Origin: Bin55 sp965199895
GTDB taxonomy: Bacteria; Pseudomonadota; Gammaproteobacteria; Pseudomonadales; Azotimanducaceae
Reading direction: 5' to 3'
Length of the DNA: 64,000 nt
Assembly: GCA_965199895.1 (NCBI GenBank)
Contig: CBDATJ010000015.1
Location: 241,815-305,814, forward strand
Shown: one piece after another, positions 24,926-34,311 of the stretch
Numbering within the stretch: the first letter of the stretch is position 1
Layout of the letters: each line of letters begins with the position of its first letter
Notes under the pieces: model-generated
Databases searched by the model: none
Seen by the model: only the letters and a program-made list of their open reading frames with translations
Told to the model about the DNA's origin: nothing
Position numbers and translations under genes: made by a program

Positions 24926-27727
24926 ATGAACAAATTCCGCAGAACTATCTCTGCATTTTCATCCATCGCACTAATTGCACTCCTTTTGGCTCCACTGAGC
25001 GTTGCTCAAGATGCAACTTATAAGGAAATCATTACGGTTGAAGGGGTTACCGAATATCAGCTTCCCAATGGTCTAAAAGTCCTATTGTTACCTGACCAGA
25101 GTCTAGACAATATCTATGTCAATGTCACTTATTTTGTCGGTTCTGCTGATGAAGGTTATGGAGAGACTGGTATGGCTCATTTTCTAGAGCACTTGGTCTT
25201 CAAGGGTTCCCCTGATCATCCCGATATACCCGCAGAATTAACCTTGTATGGTGCCAGTGCTAATGGCTCAACTTGGCTGGACCGTACCAATTATTATGAG
25301 ACTTTTGCTGCATTACCAGGATATCTTGATTGGGCACTCGATCTAGAAGCAGATCGGATGATCAACTCGTTCGTTTCTCCCGAAGATCACAAATCTGAGA
25401 AAACCGTAGTCGTTAATGAATTAGACCGAGGCGAAAACAATCCTGGTCGAATATTGAGTCAGAGAGTGCGGTCTGTAGCCTACGACTGGCATAACTATGC
25501 GAACTCTACTATTGGAGCGAAAGCTGATGTTGAGAACGTACCCAATAGTCGCATGAAAAAGTTCTATCGCAAGTGGTACCAGCCGGACAACGCGATATTA
25601 ATTGTCGCAGGGAAAATTGATCCAGAGGAAACCATGGATTTGGTCGTTGAAAAATTTGGTTCTATCCCACGACCTGACAGAACAGGAGAGCTGGAAATTT
25701 ACAGAAACTACTCTCATGAACCACCTCAAGACGGGGAAAGAATGGTGACTCTTGAAAGAGTGGGAGAGCAACAACAAGTCCGTTATGCCTGGCACACACC
25801 TGGAGTTTCACATCCTGATACACCCGCACTGTCTTTGTTGTCTCATGTGTTATCTGGTGCAGGTACCAATAGTCGAATATACAAGAACATCACTGAAAAA
25901 AGACTGGCGATTAGCGCATATAGCTATCAAGAAAACTTTAAATTCCCCTCTCTATATTGGTTCGGAGCGGACGTTAAGAGTGAAGATTCAGTTGCGGATG
26001 TTGAAGCAGCATGGGAAGAAATTCTTGCTGAAATTAAAGCAAATCCTCCTACGGATGAAGAAATGGAACGAGCCCATTTGGACTGGTCTAACTCTTACAA
26101 AGATCGTGCACCTGAAACGCTACAACTAGCAGGTCAGTTAGGTGAATGGGCAGCGAAAGGAGACTGGAGGTTGTACTACCTCTATCGTGATCGGGTAGCT
26201 GCAGTCACTGCAGAAGACGTTCAAAGAGTTGCTCAAAAATATTTGCAGAATTCGAATCGAACCCGAGGATATTTTGTACCAGTCGAAGAAACTCCCGAAA
26301 GAGTAGCCATTGGGCGAGTAGATGACATCTACTCATTGGTTGCAAACTATCAAGGTAAAGAAGCAATCCAGAAGGGCGAAGATTTTGATTCAACCCCAGC
26401 TAATATAGCTGCTAGGACAGAGTATCGAACTATGTCCAACGGAGCTAGAGTTGCACTGCTATCTAAAAAGAACACGGGTGAATCAGTTGCCTTGGGTGCA
26501 AACATGAGATGGGGTACTGAGGAAACCCTGATGAATCTGGGTTATGTCGCTTCCTTTACTAGTTCTATGATGTCTAGAGGGACTACCAAACGCGACAAGA
26601 AAGAAATTTCGGACGCGTTTGACTTTCTACGACTAGGTGGTGGGGTCAGCGTTGGTTTGACCGGTGGCTCTGTGTCAGCATCGACCATTCGTGAAAATCT
26701 AGTTGAAGCAATCAAACTTCTAGGTGAAATCGCAAAAGAACCAGCGTTCCTGGAAGATGAGTTCGAATTACTGAAGAGAAATACTCTAGCTAATCTTGCA
26801 CCACAAAAACTTGAGCCTAATGCACTTGCAAGCCGAAAACTCTCACGACACATGTATGAGTATCCCAAAGGGCATCCAAACTATCGCTCAACCATTGATG
26901 AAGACATAGAAGGCTTCAGTGCGGTGACACTGGATCAAGTCAAAGATTTCTACAAAAACTTCGCGGGCTTTGGCCCACATACCACCATCACAGTAGTTGG
27001 TGACTTTGATCCAGATATTGTTATGGAAACTCTCGAAGCTGAATTTGGTGATTGGACCACTTCTGCAGAGTACGAGTACATAGGCGAAGACCACCAGGTC
27101 AGAGCACCTATCAATGAAAAGATTAATACTCCTGATAAAGCCTCAGGGGTCTTTATAGCTCAATCAAATTTCTCATTCACCGATGATCATCCAGATTATG
27201 AAGCGATGATCGTTGCTTCGCAGATATATGGTGGTGGATTCCTAAACTCAAGACTTGCTAACCGAATTCGTCAACAAGAAGGTCTGTCCTACGGTGTAGG
27301 CGGAGGTTTTTCCACTTCAGTGTGGAGTGATCGCGGAACTATGTACGCTCAAGCTTCAGCTGCACCTTACAACTTAGACAGAGTTGAAACAGCATTCAAA
27401 GAAGAAGTCATCCGGATTATTGAGGAAGGATTCACTGATAAAGAGGTAGAAGATACCAAGGATAGCATCCTAGCTAGACGAAAAATGTCTCGTAGTAACG
27501 ATGGAAGCATGGCAAACATGTTACAGCACGGTATGTTCTTTGAGAGAGAGATGTCTCATTTTCAAGAAATCGACGATAATATTGCTGCTTTAACGACAGA
27601 ACAAGTGAATGCAGCATTTCGACAACACGTAAACGTCGAAGACTTCACTATTATTAAAGCGGGTGACTTTTCTATGGAAGAAGTTGCCCAACCAGTCGAA
27701 GAAACGACAGAAGAATCAGGCGAATAG
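24926..27727 (+). CDS. Periplasmic M16-family zinc metalloprotease (two-domain)
   Basis: A 933-residue secreted peptidase. A signal peptide (residues 1-25, probable cleavage SVA|QDA) is followed by two M16 repeats. The first has the inverted zinc motif HFLEH in TGMAHFLEHLVFKGS, and the distal Glu in NELDRGENNPG. The second (from about residue 500, TMSNGARVALLSKKN) has the M16 C-domain pattern, including LSYGVGGGFSTS, but no HxxEH, so it is structural. The C-terminus is acidic. The frame is open upstream to GTG 24824, but ATG 24926, preceded by AAGGAAA, gives a clean signal peptide. The likely role is peptide degradation in the periplasm. A strong hairpin terminator follows. Confidence 0.95.
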   Translation: MNKFRRTISAFSSIALIALLLAPLSVAQDATYKEIITVEGVTEYQLPNGLKVLLLPDQSLDNIYVNVTYFVGSADEGYGETGMAHFLEHLVFKGSPDHPDIPAELTLYGASANGSTWLDRTNYYETFAALPGYLDWALDLEADRMINSFVSPEDHKSEKTVVVNELDRGENNPGRILSQRVRSVAYDWHNYANSTIGAKADVENVPNSRMKKFYRKWYQPDNAILIVAGKIDPEETMDLVVEKFGSIPRPDRTGELEIYRNYSHEPPQDGERMVTLERVGEQQQVRYAWHTPGVSHPDTPALSLLSHVLSGAGTNSRIYKNITEKRLAISAYSYQENFKFPSLYWFGADVKSEDSVADVEAAWEEILAEIKANPPTDEEMERAHLDWSNSYKDRAPETLQLAGQLGEWAAKGDWRLYYLYRDRVAAVTAEDVQRVAQKYLQNSNRTRGYFVPVEETPERVAIGRVDDIYSLVANYQGKEAIQKGEDFDSTPANIAARTEYRTMSNGARVALLSKKNTGESVALGANMRWGTEETLMNLGYVASFTSSMMSRGTTKRDKKEISDAFDFLRLGGGVSVGLTGGSVSASTIRENLVEAIKLLGEIAKEPAFLEDEFELLKRNTLANLAPQKLEPNALASRKLSRHMYEYPKGHPNYRSTIDEDIEGFSAVTLDQVKDFYKNFAGFGPHTTITVVGDFDPDIVMETLEAEFGDWTTSAEYEYIGEDHQVRAPINEKINTPDKASGVFIAQSNFSFTDDHPDYEAMIVASQIYGGGFLNSRLANRIRQQEGLSYGVGGGFSTSVWSDRGTMYAQASAAPYNLDRVETAFKEEVIRIIEEGFTDKEVEDTKDSILARRKMSRSNDGSMANMLQHGMFFEREMSHFQEIDDNIAALTTEQVNAAFRQHVNVEDFTIIKAGDFSMEEVAQPVEETTEESGE

Positions 27728-27750
27728 CCTGTATCCAATATGAACTTGGA

Positions 27751-27778
27751 AAACACGCCCCTCGGGGCGTGTTTGTTT
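27751..27778. terminator. Rho-independent terminator, bidirectional
   Basis: A perfect 10-bp stem, AAACACGCCC (27751-27760) and GGGCGTGTTT (27765-27774), closes a CTCG tetraloop and is followed by GTTTGA. Because the arms start with A and end with T, it can act in both directions. It serves the M16 gene on the plus strand and the convergent gamma-glutamyltranspeptidase gene on the minus strand. Confidence 0.88.
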
Positions 27779-27819
27779 GAGGTTCAAAACGCCAATCCTA
27801 GATAGGATTCAAGAGAGAG

Positions 27820-29409
27820 TTAAATTCCTCTCACCAAAGAGGTTGGAGAGGGAATCAAACACCCTCCGCTGAGTGTTCCCTCCGGTTCGCGAACAATCAA
27901 TTGTGGCACACCGTAATAGATTGGTGCCACACCGTTCTTTCTTACACGAGTGGAATCAAATGTGTCTTGAAGTAATTTGATTGAGCTGCTCTCCATGTGA
28001 TCCATGATGGTGACTAAGTCAATTCCTGAGACATCGACGCGTGCTTGATGGACTGCATCTGAAACACTCATTCCAAAATCACACAAAAACGACAAGAGCT
28101 GAAAAATTGCAGGGAAGATTTGTCGTCCCCCACATGCTCCAATGGCAATTCGTCTACCGTCATCGGTGCACGCAATGGTCGGACACATATTGCTAAGAGG
28201 TCGTCGACCTCCAGCCATTGAATTAGGAGTGCCGGGTCTAGGATCAAACCACATCATCCCGTTATTCATCAATATGCCAGTCTGAGGAAGTATGATGTGT
28301 GAACCAAATCCAGACATCAATGTTTGAGTCAGAGTGACCATATTCCCTTGTTCATCAGCAACACATTGGTGTGAAGTTGCACCAGTGAGTTTGTCTTCTA
28401 TGGCACCATCACCCAAGTGTTTGAGTCTGTATTCATAAGCATCTAAGAGTGCTTTGCTGTACATGACATAGTCGTCACCGTTAGGTTGTAATCGAGATTC
28501 ACTAGACCAATTTCGCTCCATGAATTCCAGTGTTCTTTGCAGGGTTGGACCAGCAGATCTACGCCTTGGAACATAAACCATGTGGTCTCGATAGTGAAAC
28601 ACTGATGGTTCATCAATGAAGGCTTCATAGTCAATGAGATCTTCTTGATTGATGCGTGAACCCGTTTGCTTCAAATCTTCAGCAATTAATTGGGCTAGTG
28701 AACCAGTGTAGTACGAGTCTGGACCTTCTTTTTGTAGTGTTCTGTAGGTTCGACTCAGATTTCCGAGCTGTATACGATGGGTGTGCCCGTCACCATCTTC
28801 ATGTGGAGGAGGTAGCCCATCTGCGAGGTAAACATTGCGGATGTGTTCGTAGTTGCGCATTGTCCTGGATGCTTTAACAATGTGTTGGAGTGTGTACCAA
28901 TGTGTGGGAAGACCAAATTCAGCGAGCCGACAAGCTGGTTCAATGACATCTTCCCATTTCCAAGTACCAAATTTTTCGAGTGCAAGTGATACGCCTTTGA
29001 TGTATCCAGGTATTGCAATAGAAAATGGACCGTGAACGTTTCTGTTTTCAAGCACTTCAGGCCAATGAAATGAAGCATCACCTGTCGTTCCACCAGTGAG
29101 AGGGTAGTCGTCAGAGGTTGCAGCTAGTGGTGCTTTCATACCAAATTCAACAACATGGGTACGTTTTTCAGTTGTATCGTAGTAAGTCATGAAACCACCA
29201 CCACCAATACCACTATTCCAAGGTTCAACTGTCCCGAGTGCTAAACCAGTTGCAACAGCAGCATCCATAGCATTTCCACCTTGCTGCAGAACCCATGCTC
29301 CAACCTCTGATGCAAGGTAGTGTTGAGCAGATACCATACCATTCTGACCTGTTACCGCAGGTTTACGGAGACTCCACTGTTCTTCAAATATCGTAGGTAT
29401 CTCAAACAT
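27820..29409 (-). CDS. Gamma-glutamyltranspeptidase-family protein (no signal peptide)
   Basis: A 529-residue Ntn-hydrolase of the gamma-glutamyltranspeptidase family. Landmarks are GMVSAQHYLASEVGAWVLQQGGNAMDAAVA, GIGGGGFMTYYD and the autoprocessing site at TGATSHQCVADEQGNMVTLTQTL, where Thr before Ser-His is the expected nucleophile of the small subunit. MAGGRRPLSNMCPTI follows, like the family's glycine-rich loop. Periplasmic GGTs have a signal peptide, but this one starts MFEIPTIFEEQW, so it is probably cytoplasmic. It may be an acylase-like or glutathione-hydrolase-like paralogue. Its neighbours do not fix the substrate. Confidence 0.9.
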   Translation of the reverse strand: MFEIPTIFEEQWSLRKPAVTGQNGMVSAQHYLASEVGAWVLQQGGNAMDAAVATGLALGTVEPWNSGIGGGGFMTYYDTTEKRTHVVEFGMKAPLAATSDDYPLTGGTTGDASFHWPEVLENRNVHGPFSIAIPGYIKGVSLALEKFGTWKWEDVIEPACRLAEFGLPTHWYTLQHIVKASRTMRNYEHIRNVYLADGLPPPHEDGDGHTHRIQLGNLSRTYRTLQKEGPDSYYTGSLAQLIAEDLKQTGSRINQEDLIDYEAFIDEPSVFHYRDHMVYVPRRRSAGPTLQRTLEFMERNWSSESRLQPNGDDYVMYSKALLDAYEYRLKHLGDGAIEDKLTGATSHQCVADEQGNMVTLTQTLMSGFGSHIILPQTGILMNNGMMWFDPRPGTPNSMAGGRRPLSNMCPTIACTDDGRRIAIGACGGRQIFPAIFQLLSFLCDFGMSVSDAVHQARVDVSGIDLVTIMDHMESSSIKLLQDTFDSTRVRKNGVAPIYYGVPQLIVREPEGTLSGGCLIPSPTSLVRGI

Positions 29410-29506
29410 AGTTTGTACTTGTCCAGTCCGGGAAGACTCATTCTATGTTCCACGAACAATACACTACTGGGTAGAATCCATTTGCAACCATTTGCGAGGA
29501 AATACT

Positions 29507-31069
29507 ATGCTCGATAGCCCACACCAAGTATTCGGTATTCGCCGAGAATCCAGTCCAGAAATAGAAAGTGGTGACAGACAATGTACTCTAGGACACTTTA
29601 TCGGTGGTGTAGAGAAAATCTACGGAACTCGAACTATTCCCGTCATCAATCCAGCCAATGGTGAGACGATTCGCGTATTGGAGATGGGCTCTACTGCAGT
29701 GGTCGATGAAGCAGTCAGTGTTGCAAAGCAAGCGTTCTCCGAGTGGAGTGAAGTTTCTCCAATCAAACGTGCTCGAGTTATGTTTCTGTTCAAGTCATTA
29801 CTAGAAACTCACGCTAAGGAAATCACCCAATACATCACCGAAGAACATGGAAAGACATTAGAAGATGCTCGTGGTGAATTGCAGCGTGGGATTGAAGTGG
29901 TAGAGTATGCCTGTGGAATACCTGAACTCTTAAAGGGAGAGTACACACAGAGTGTGGGTCCTGGAATAGACAGTTGGTCACAGTTTCAACCACTGGGAGT
30001 AGTTTCAGGAATCACACCATTTAACTTTCCAGCGATGGTTCCACTTTGGATGTATCCTATTGCCATTGCTAGTGGCAATACATTTGTTTTAAAACCGTCA
30101 GAATTAGATCCGTCTACATCGTTCATTTGTGCACAGTTGCTACAGGACGCAGGTTTACCTGAAGGTGTCTTTAACGTAGTGAATGGAGATGCGGAAGCTG
30201 TTGATGCGTTACTCAATCACACTGATGTGAAAGCAGTCAGCTTTGTAGGTTCAACTCCGGTAGCGCAACATGTCTACGAAGTGGGTTCCCGTAACGGACA
30301 ACGTGTACAAGCATTAGGTGGAGCAAAGAACCACGCTATCCTGATGCCAGATGCTGATCTTGATCAAGCTGTGAAATCCGTAGTGGGAGCAGCATTTGGT
30401 TCGTCGGGGGAACGATGTATGGCGATTTCCGTTGTTGTTTGTGTTGGTGATGAAGTTGCTGATGCGTTTATTGAACATCTTCGACCTGTAGTGGCTGGAA
30501 TGAGCATGGGTGATGGAACTGAAGAAGGAGTTGATATGGGACCACTCATCTCAAAGCAGCACTTAGAGCGAGTAAAACGGTATATAGAGATTGGGGTGAA
30601 TGAGGGAGCCGAACTTACGATTGACGGTAGAGATCTAGCCTCTGCGACCAACGAAAATGGATACTATTTGGGTCCGTGCGTGTTCGATCATGTTCAACCA
30701 GGAATGACCATACATTCCGAAGAAATATTTGGTCCTGTGTTGAGTGTCGTTAGGGTTCGTTCGCAAACTCAAGCAATGGAAGTTGTCGATAGTTTAGATT
30801 ATGGAAACGGCACTTGTATTTTCACACGAGATGGTGAAGCCGCTCGATACTTTGCAGATAACATCCATGTCGGTATGGTAGGAATCAATGTTCCTTTACC
30901 TGTACCCACTGCGTTTCATAGCTTTGGTGGTTGGAAATCATCGCTGTTTGGTGCACTAGCGAGCTATGGACCAGATGCAGTGAGGTTTTACACCCAACGA
31001 AAGACCATCACTCAACGATGGCCTAGTGGAGGCATACGTGAGCAAGCAAAGTTTGCATTCCCGAGCTAG
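29507..31069 (+). CDS. mmsA: CoA-acylating methylmalonate-semialdehyde dehydrogenase
   Basis: A 520-residue aldehyde dehydrogenase of the MmsA/IolA type, which converts methylmalonate or malonate semialdehyde to propionyl- or acetyl-CoA in valine, beta-alanine and inositol catabolism. Landmarks are LGHFIGGV, FNFPAMVPLWMYPIAIASGNTFVLKPSE, VGSTPVAQHVY, the invariant GAKNHAILMPDAD, catalytic Cys in SSGERCMAISVVV, HSEEIFGPVLSVVR and FHSFGGWKSSLFG. ATG 29507 follows GAGGA by 6 nt. An upstream in-frame start at 29492 is less likely. It is transcribed divergently from the gamma-glutamyltranspeptidase gene and has no valine-pathway partners in the window. Confidence 0.94.
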   Translation: MLDSPHQVFGIRRESSPEIESGDRQCTLGHFIGGVEKIYGTRTIPVINPANGETIRVLEMGSTAVVDEAVSVAKQAFSEWSEVSPIKRARVMFLFKSLLETHAKEITQYITEEHGKTLEDARGELQRGIEVVEYACGIPELLKGEYTQSVGPGIDSWSQFQPLGVVSGITPFNFPAMVPLWMYPIAIASGNTFVLKPSELDPSTSFICAQLLQDAGLPEGVFNVVNGDAEAVDALLNHTDVKAVSFVGSTPVAQHVYEVGSRNGQRVQALGGAKNHAILMPDADLDQAVKSVVGAAFGSSGERCMAISVVVCVGDEVADAFIEHLRPVVAGMSMGDGTEEGVDMGPLISKQHLERVKRYIEIGVNEGAELTIDGRDLASATNENGYYLGPCVFDHVQPGMTIHSEEIFGPVLSVVRVRSQTQAMEVVDSLDYGNGTCIFTRDGEAARYFADNIHVGMVGINVPLPVPTAFHSFGGWKSSLFGALASYGPDAVRFYTQRKTITQRWPSGGIREQAKFAFPS

Positions 31070-31113
31070 CTAAAGGGCAAATTTGGAACAAGAGTGGTTA
31101 TTTGTAGCTAGCT
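31064..31113. repeat. Inverted repeat at the mmsA/cusA convergent junction
   Basis: AGCTAGCTA (31064-31072) and TAGCTAGCT (31105-31113) are nine-base inverted arms with a 32-base loop. They span the 3' ends of the convergent mmsA and cusA genes, and each arm itself contains the AGCT palindrome. The repeat may help terminate both transcripts. There is no clear T-run, so this is a structural observation. Confidence 0.3.
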
Positions 31114-34100
31114 GCGACCTTATTGAGGTTCCAATTGTTGTATAGGAGAAATAGGGCGGGCAACACGATTAAGGTCAGAATCATCGCGCTGATCATGCCT
31201 CCGAACATAGGAGCCGCAATGCGTCTCATGATTTGAGAACCAGTTTCGTTATCGATCATGATGGGAACTAGTCCCAAAAATACTGTAGCCGTTGTCATCA
31301 TGATCGGCCGAATTCTGATCATAGCTCCTTCTCTGATTGCGATCAATACATCGTTGCGTTCGAGCTCTCTACCTGCTTCCCTCGCTTGTTGAACTCGATT
31401 CTTCATAGCCATGTTCAGAAAAGTCAGCAAGATGACTCCCAGTTCCACTGCAACCCCGAGTAGTGCGATAAATCCTACCCCCACGGCAACTGACAAGTCG
31501 TAGTCCAACAAATATAACACCAGAATTCCGCCAACCAGCGCAAATGGCACAGTGCCAATAATCATTGCTACTTCAACAAAGCGTCGAAAGCTCAAGAACA
31601 ACAACACCAAAATGATACCAAGTGTCACCGGCCCAATGACAGCGAGTCTTTGTTGGGATCGCACAAGGTATTCGTACTGTCCAGACCACTCTAACGCATA
31701 GTTGGGTGGTAAATTGACACTGGTTGCTACAACATTCTGTGCTTCCGCAACATAAGAACCCAAATCTCTATCCAGAATATCGATGTACAACCAGCCGCTC
31801 GGTCTTGCATTTTCACTTTTGATCATGGGTGGCCCATCAGACAATTTCACCTCAGCTACATCCGCGAGAGCCACCCGTGCACCTTGTGAAGTAACTATAG
31901 GGAGACTTTTTAGGCTTTCGATGGAGTTTCGTTTGTCCTGTGGGTATCGAATATTGATGGGATATCTCTCAAGACTTTCAACTGTATGAGCAATGTTCAT
32001 TCCACCAATGGCTGTGCTAACGACATCTTGTACATCGTTGACGTTGAGTCCGTATCTAGCTGCTCTCACTCTATCGATTTCAATGTCAATATATCGACCA
32101 CCTGCCACTCGTTCTGCGAAAACAGAGGCAGTGCCAGGAACATCCGCAAGAACTTCTTCTATGGATTTTCCTATAGTCTCAATCACACTTAAATCCGGAC
32201 CGGAAACTTTCACACCAACAGGAGTTTTGATTCCTGTCGCTAGCATGTCGATACGAGTTTTGATGGGCATAACCCAGGCGTTATTCAGTCCCGGGAAGTC
32301 CACTCGTCGATTGAGCTCATCGCGAATGTCGTCCATAGTGACTCCTTTTCGCCAATCGTCTTTCGGTTTCAATTGAATCATCGTTTCAATCATGGTGAGG
32401 GGGGCAGGGTCGGTAGCGGTTTCCGCTCGACCAACCTTACCAAATACGTTTTCTACTTCAGGAACGGTGCGAATAAGTTTGTCGGTTTGTTGCAACAGTT
32501 CTCTTGCCTTGTCAACAGAGAGACCGGGGTAGGTCGTGGGCATGTACATCAAATCGCCTTCATCCAGTGGAGGCATAAATTCCACACCAAGTTTGGAAGC
32601 GGGCCAGAGCCCCAAACTCAAAACACCTAGACAGAGAACAACGGTTAATTTTGGGTATCGTAATACAACGTCGAGTATGGGTTTATAGATTGCAAATAGG
32701 AGTCTGTTCAAAGGATTTTTAGCTTCAGTATGTATTCGCCCTCGAACGAAGTAACCAGTTAATACAGGTATCAAAGTTATCGCCAGGATTGCTGCTACCG
32801 CCATCGAATATGTCTTGGTGAACGCTAACGGAGAGAACAAACGACCTTCTTGTGCTTCAAGAGTAAACACAGGGAGGAAACTTAATGTGATGATTGCTAA
32901 ACAGAAGAAAATGGGTGGTCCGATTTCCGTTGCGGCTTCCTTGACCGTTTCCCAGCGTTCGTCAGTGGAAAGTATCTGACCTGGTCCCGCACGTGCTTCG
33001 AACCGTTTATGGGTGTTTTCTACAATCACAATGGCACCATCTACCATAGCACCAATCGCAATCGCAATACCTCCCAGAGACATGATGTTGGCATTGATAC
33101 CTTGTAGTCTCATGATCAGAAACGCTCCAAGGATGGCGACTGGGAGACTCAGAATGATGACCAGCGAAGATCGCAAGTGGAACAAAAACAAAGCACAAAC
33201 TAGTGCAACCACTATAAATTCTTCGATCAGTGTATGACCCAAATTGTTTACGGATCGCTTGATTAGTTTTGAACGATCGTAGGTGGTTTCGATTTCAACG
33301 CCTTCAGGTAGGCTTCGTTTTAGTTCTTCCAGCCGTTTCTTGACCTTGTCAATCACAGCCAAAGCGTTTTGACCTGCGCGCATGACCACAATACCACCAA
33401 CGACTTCACCTTCACCGTCTAGTTCAGCAATTCCACGACGCATTTGTGGGCCGACACGGACTTGAGCGACATCAACAAGATGTAGAGGAGTGCCGTTGTC
33501 ACTTATTCCGATGGGTACGTTTTCTAAATCAACAATAGATTCAAGGTACCCACCCGATCGTACCATGTACTCAGCTTCTGCCATTTCGATGACACTGCCA
33601 CCGGTTTCCTTATTGTTTGCTCGAATGGCATCGCGAACATGAGCCAGTGTCAACCCAAAGGTATAGAGCCGATCAGGATCTACAACCACCTGATATTGGC
33701 GTACCATCCCACCTACGGTTGCTACTTCAGATACACCAGGTACCGATTGGAGTTCGTACTTTAAGAACCAGTCTTGCAGTGAGCGCAGTTGACTTAAATC
33801 CAGATTTCCGGTGCGATCAGTTAAAGCATATTGGTAAATCCAACCCACGCCGGTTGCATCCGGTCCGATAGCAGGATTGATACCAGGTGGGAGTTGATTA
33901 GTTGCTTGGCTAAGATATTCCAAGACTCGTGATCTAGCCCAGTAGAGGTCAGTTCCGTCCTCAAAAATTACATAGACGTATGAATCACCAAAAAACGAAT
34001 ATCCGCGTACTGCGGTAGTTTTTGGAACTGACAACATTGCTACCGAGAGAGGATAAGTGACTTGATCCTCTACAACCTGTGGTGCTTGTCCATGGTAGGT

Positions 34101-34253
34101 AGTCTTAATGATGACTTGAACGTCAGATAAGTCCGGAATCGCATCAATAGGAGTGCGAAGTATGCTATAGATCCCAATCACAACCAAGAAAATCGTACCG
34201 ATTAGAACTAATCGACGATTTTCAATTGACCAGTGAATAATTTTTTCGAACAT
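31098..34253 (-). CDS. cusA: Heavy-metal RND efflux pump, CusA type
   Basis: A 1051-residue inner-membrane RND transporter for Cu(I)/Ag(I) export, driven by proton influx. It opens with MFEKIIHWSIENRRLVLIG and the heavy-metal-RND signatures RTPIDAIPDLSDVQVIIKT and TTAVRGYSFFGDSYVYVIF. Two sets of transmembrane helices are seen (around residues 335-500 and 860-1040). The acidic relay segment in the fourth helix is IAIGAMVDGAIVIVENTHK. Met-rich pore segments include MPPLDEGDLMYMPTTYPG and APLTMIETMIQLKPKDDW. The cusC-cusB-cusA order on the minus strand gives the complete tripartite pump. CusA rather than CzcA is favoured by these Met residues and by the fused CusF-like domain on CusB. Confidence 0.95.
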   Translation of the reverse strand: MFEKIIHWSIENRRLVLIGTIFLVVIGIYSILRTPIDAIPDLSDVQVIIKTTYHGQAPQVVEDQVTYPLSVAMLSVPKTTAVRGYSFFGDSYVYVIFEDGTDLYWARSRVLEYLSQATNQLPPGINPAIGPDATGVGWIYQYALTDRTGNLDLSQLRSLQDWFLKYELQSVPGVSEVATVGGMVRQYQVVVDPDRLYTFGLTLAHVRDAIRANNKETGGSVIEMAEAEYMVRSGGYLESIVDLENVPIGISDNGTPLHLVDVAQVRVGPQMRRGIAELDGEGEVVGGIVVMRAGQNALAVIDKVKKRLEELKRSLPEGVEIETTYDRSKLIKRSVNNLGHTLIEEFIVVALVCALFLFHLRSSLVIILSLPVAILGAFLIMRLQGINANIMSLGGIAIAIGAMVDGAIVIVENTHKRFEARAGPGQILSTDERWETVKEAATEIGPPIFFCLAIITLSFLPVFTLEAQEGRLFSPLAFTKTYSMAVAAILAITLIPVLTGYFVRGRIHTEAKNPLNRLLFAIYKPILDVVLRYPKLTVVLCLGVLSLGLWPASKLGVEFMPPLDEGDLMYMPTTYPGLSVDKARELLQQTDKLIRTVPEVENVFGKVGRAETATDPAPLTMIETMIQLKPKDDWRKGVTMDDIRDELNRRVDFPGLNNAWVMPIKTRIDMLATGIKTPVGVKVSGPDLSVIETIGKSIEEVLADVPGTASVFAERVAGGRYIDIEIDRVRAARYGLNVNDVQDVVSTAIGGMNIAHTVESLERYPINIRYPQDKRNSIESLKSLPIVTSQGARVALADVAEVKLSDGPPMIKSENARPSGWLYIDILDRDLGSYVAEAQNVVATSVNLPPNYALEWSGQYEYLVRSQQRLAVIGPVTLGIILVLLFLSFRRFVEVAMIIGTVPFALVGGILVLYLLDYDLSVAVGVGFIALLGVAVELGVILLTFLNMAMKNRVQQAREAGRELERNDVLIAIREGAMIRIRPIMMTTATVFLGLVPIMIDNETGSQIMRRIAAPMFGGMISAMILTLIVLPALFLLYNNWNLNKVAASYK

Positions 34254-34311
34254 TCAGGTCTACATTGGTTTTGTGGTCACGGGTTGGGTCTTAAACCTAC
34301 ATGAGGTTAAG

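Noticed and set aside
27820..29409. Classical periplasmic gamma-glutamyltranspeptidase
   Set aside because: No signal peptide is visible at the N-terminus, so only family membership is claimed.
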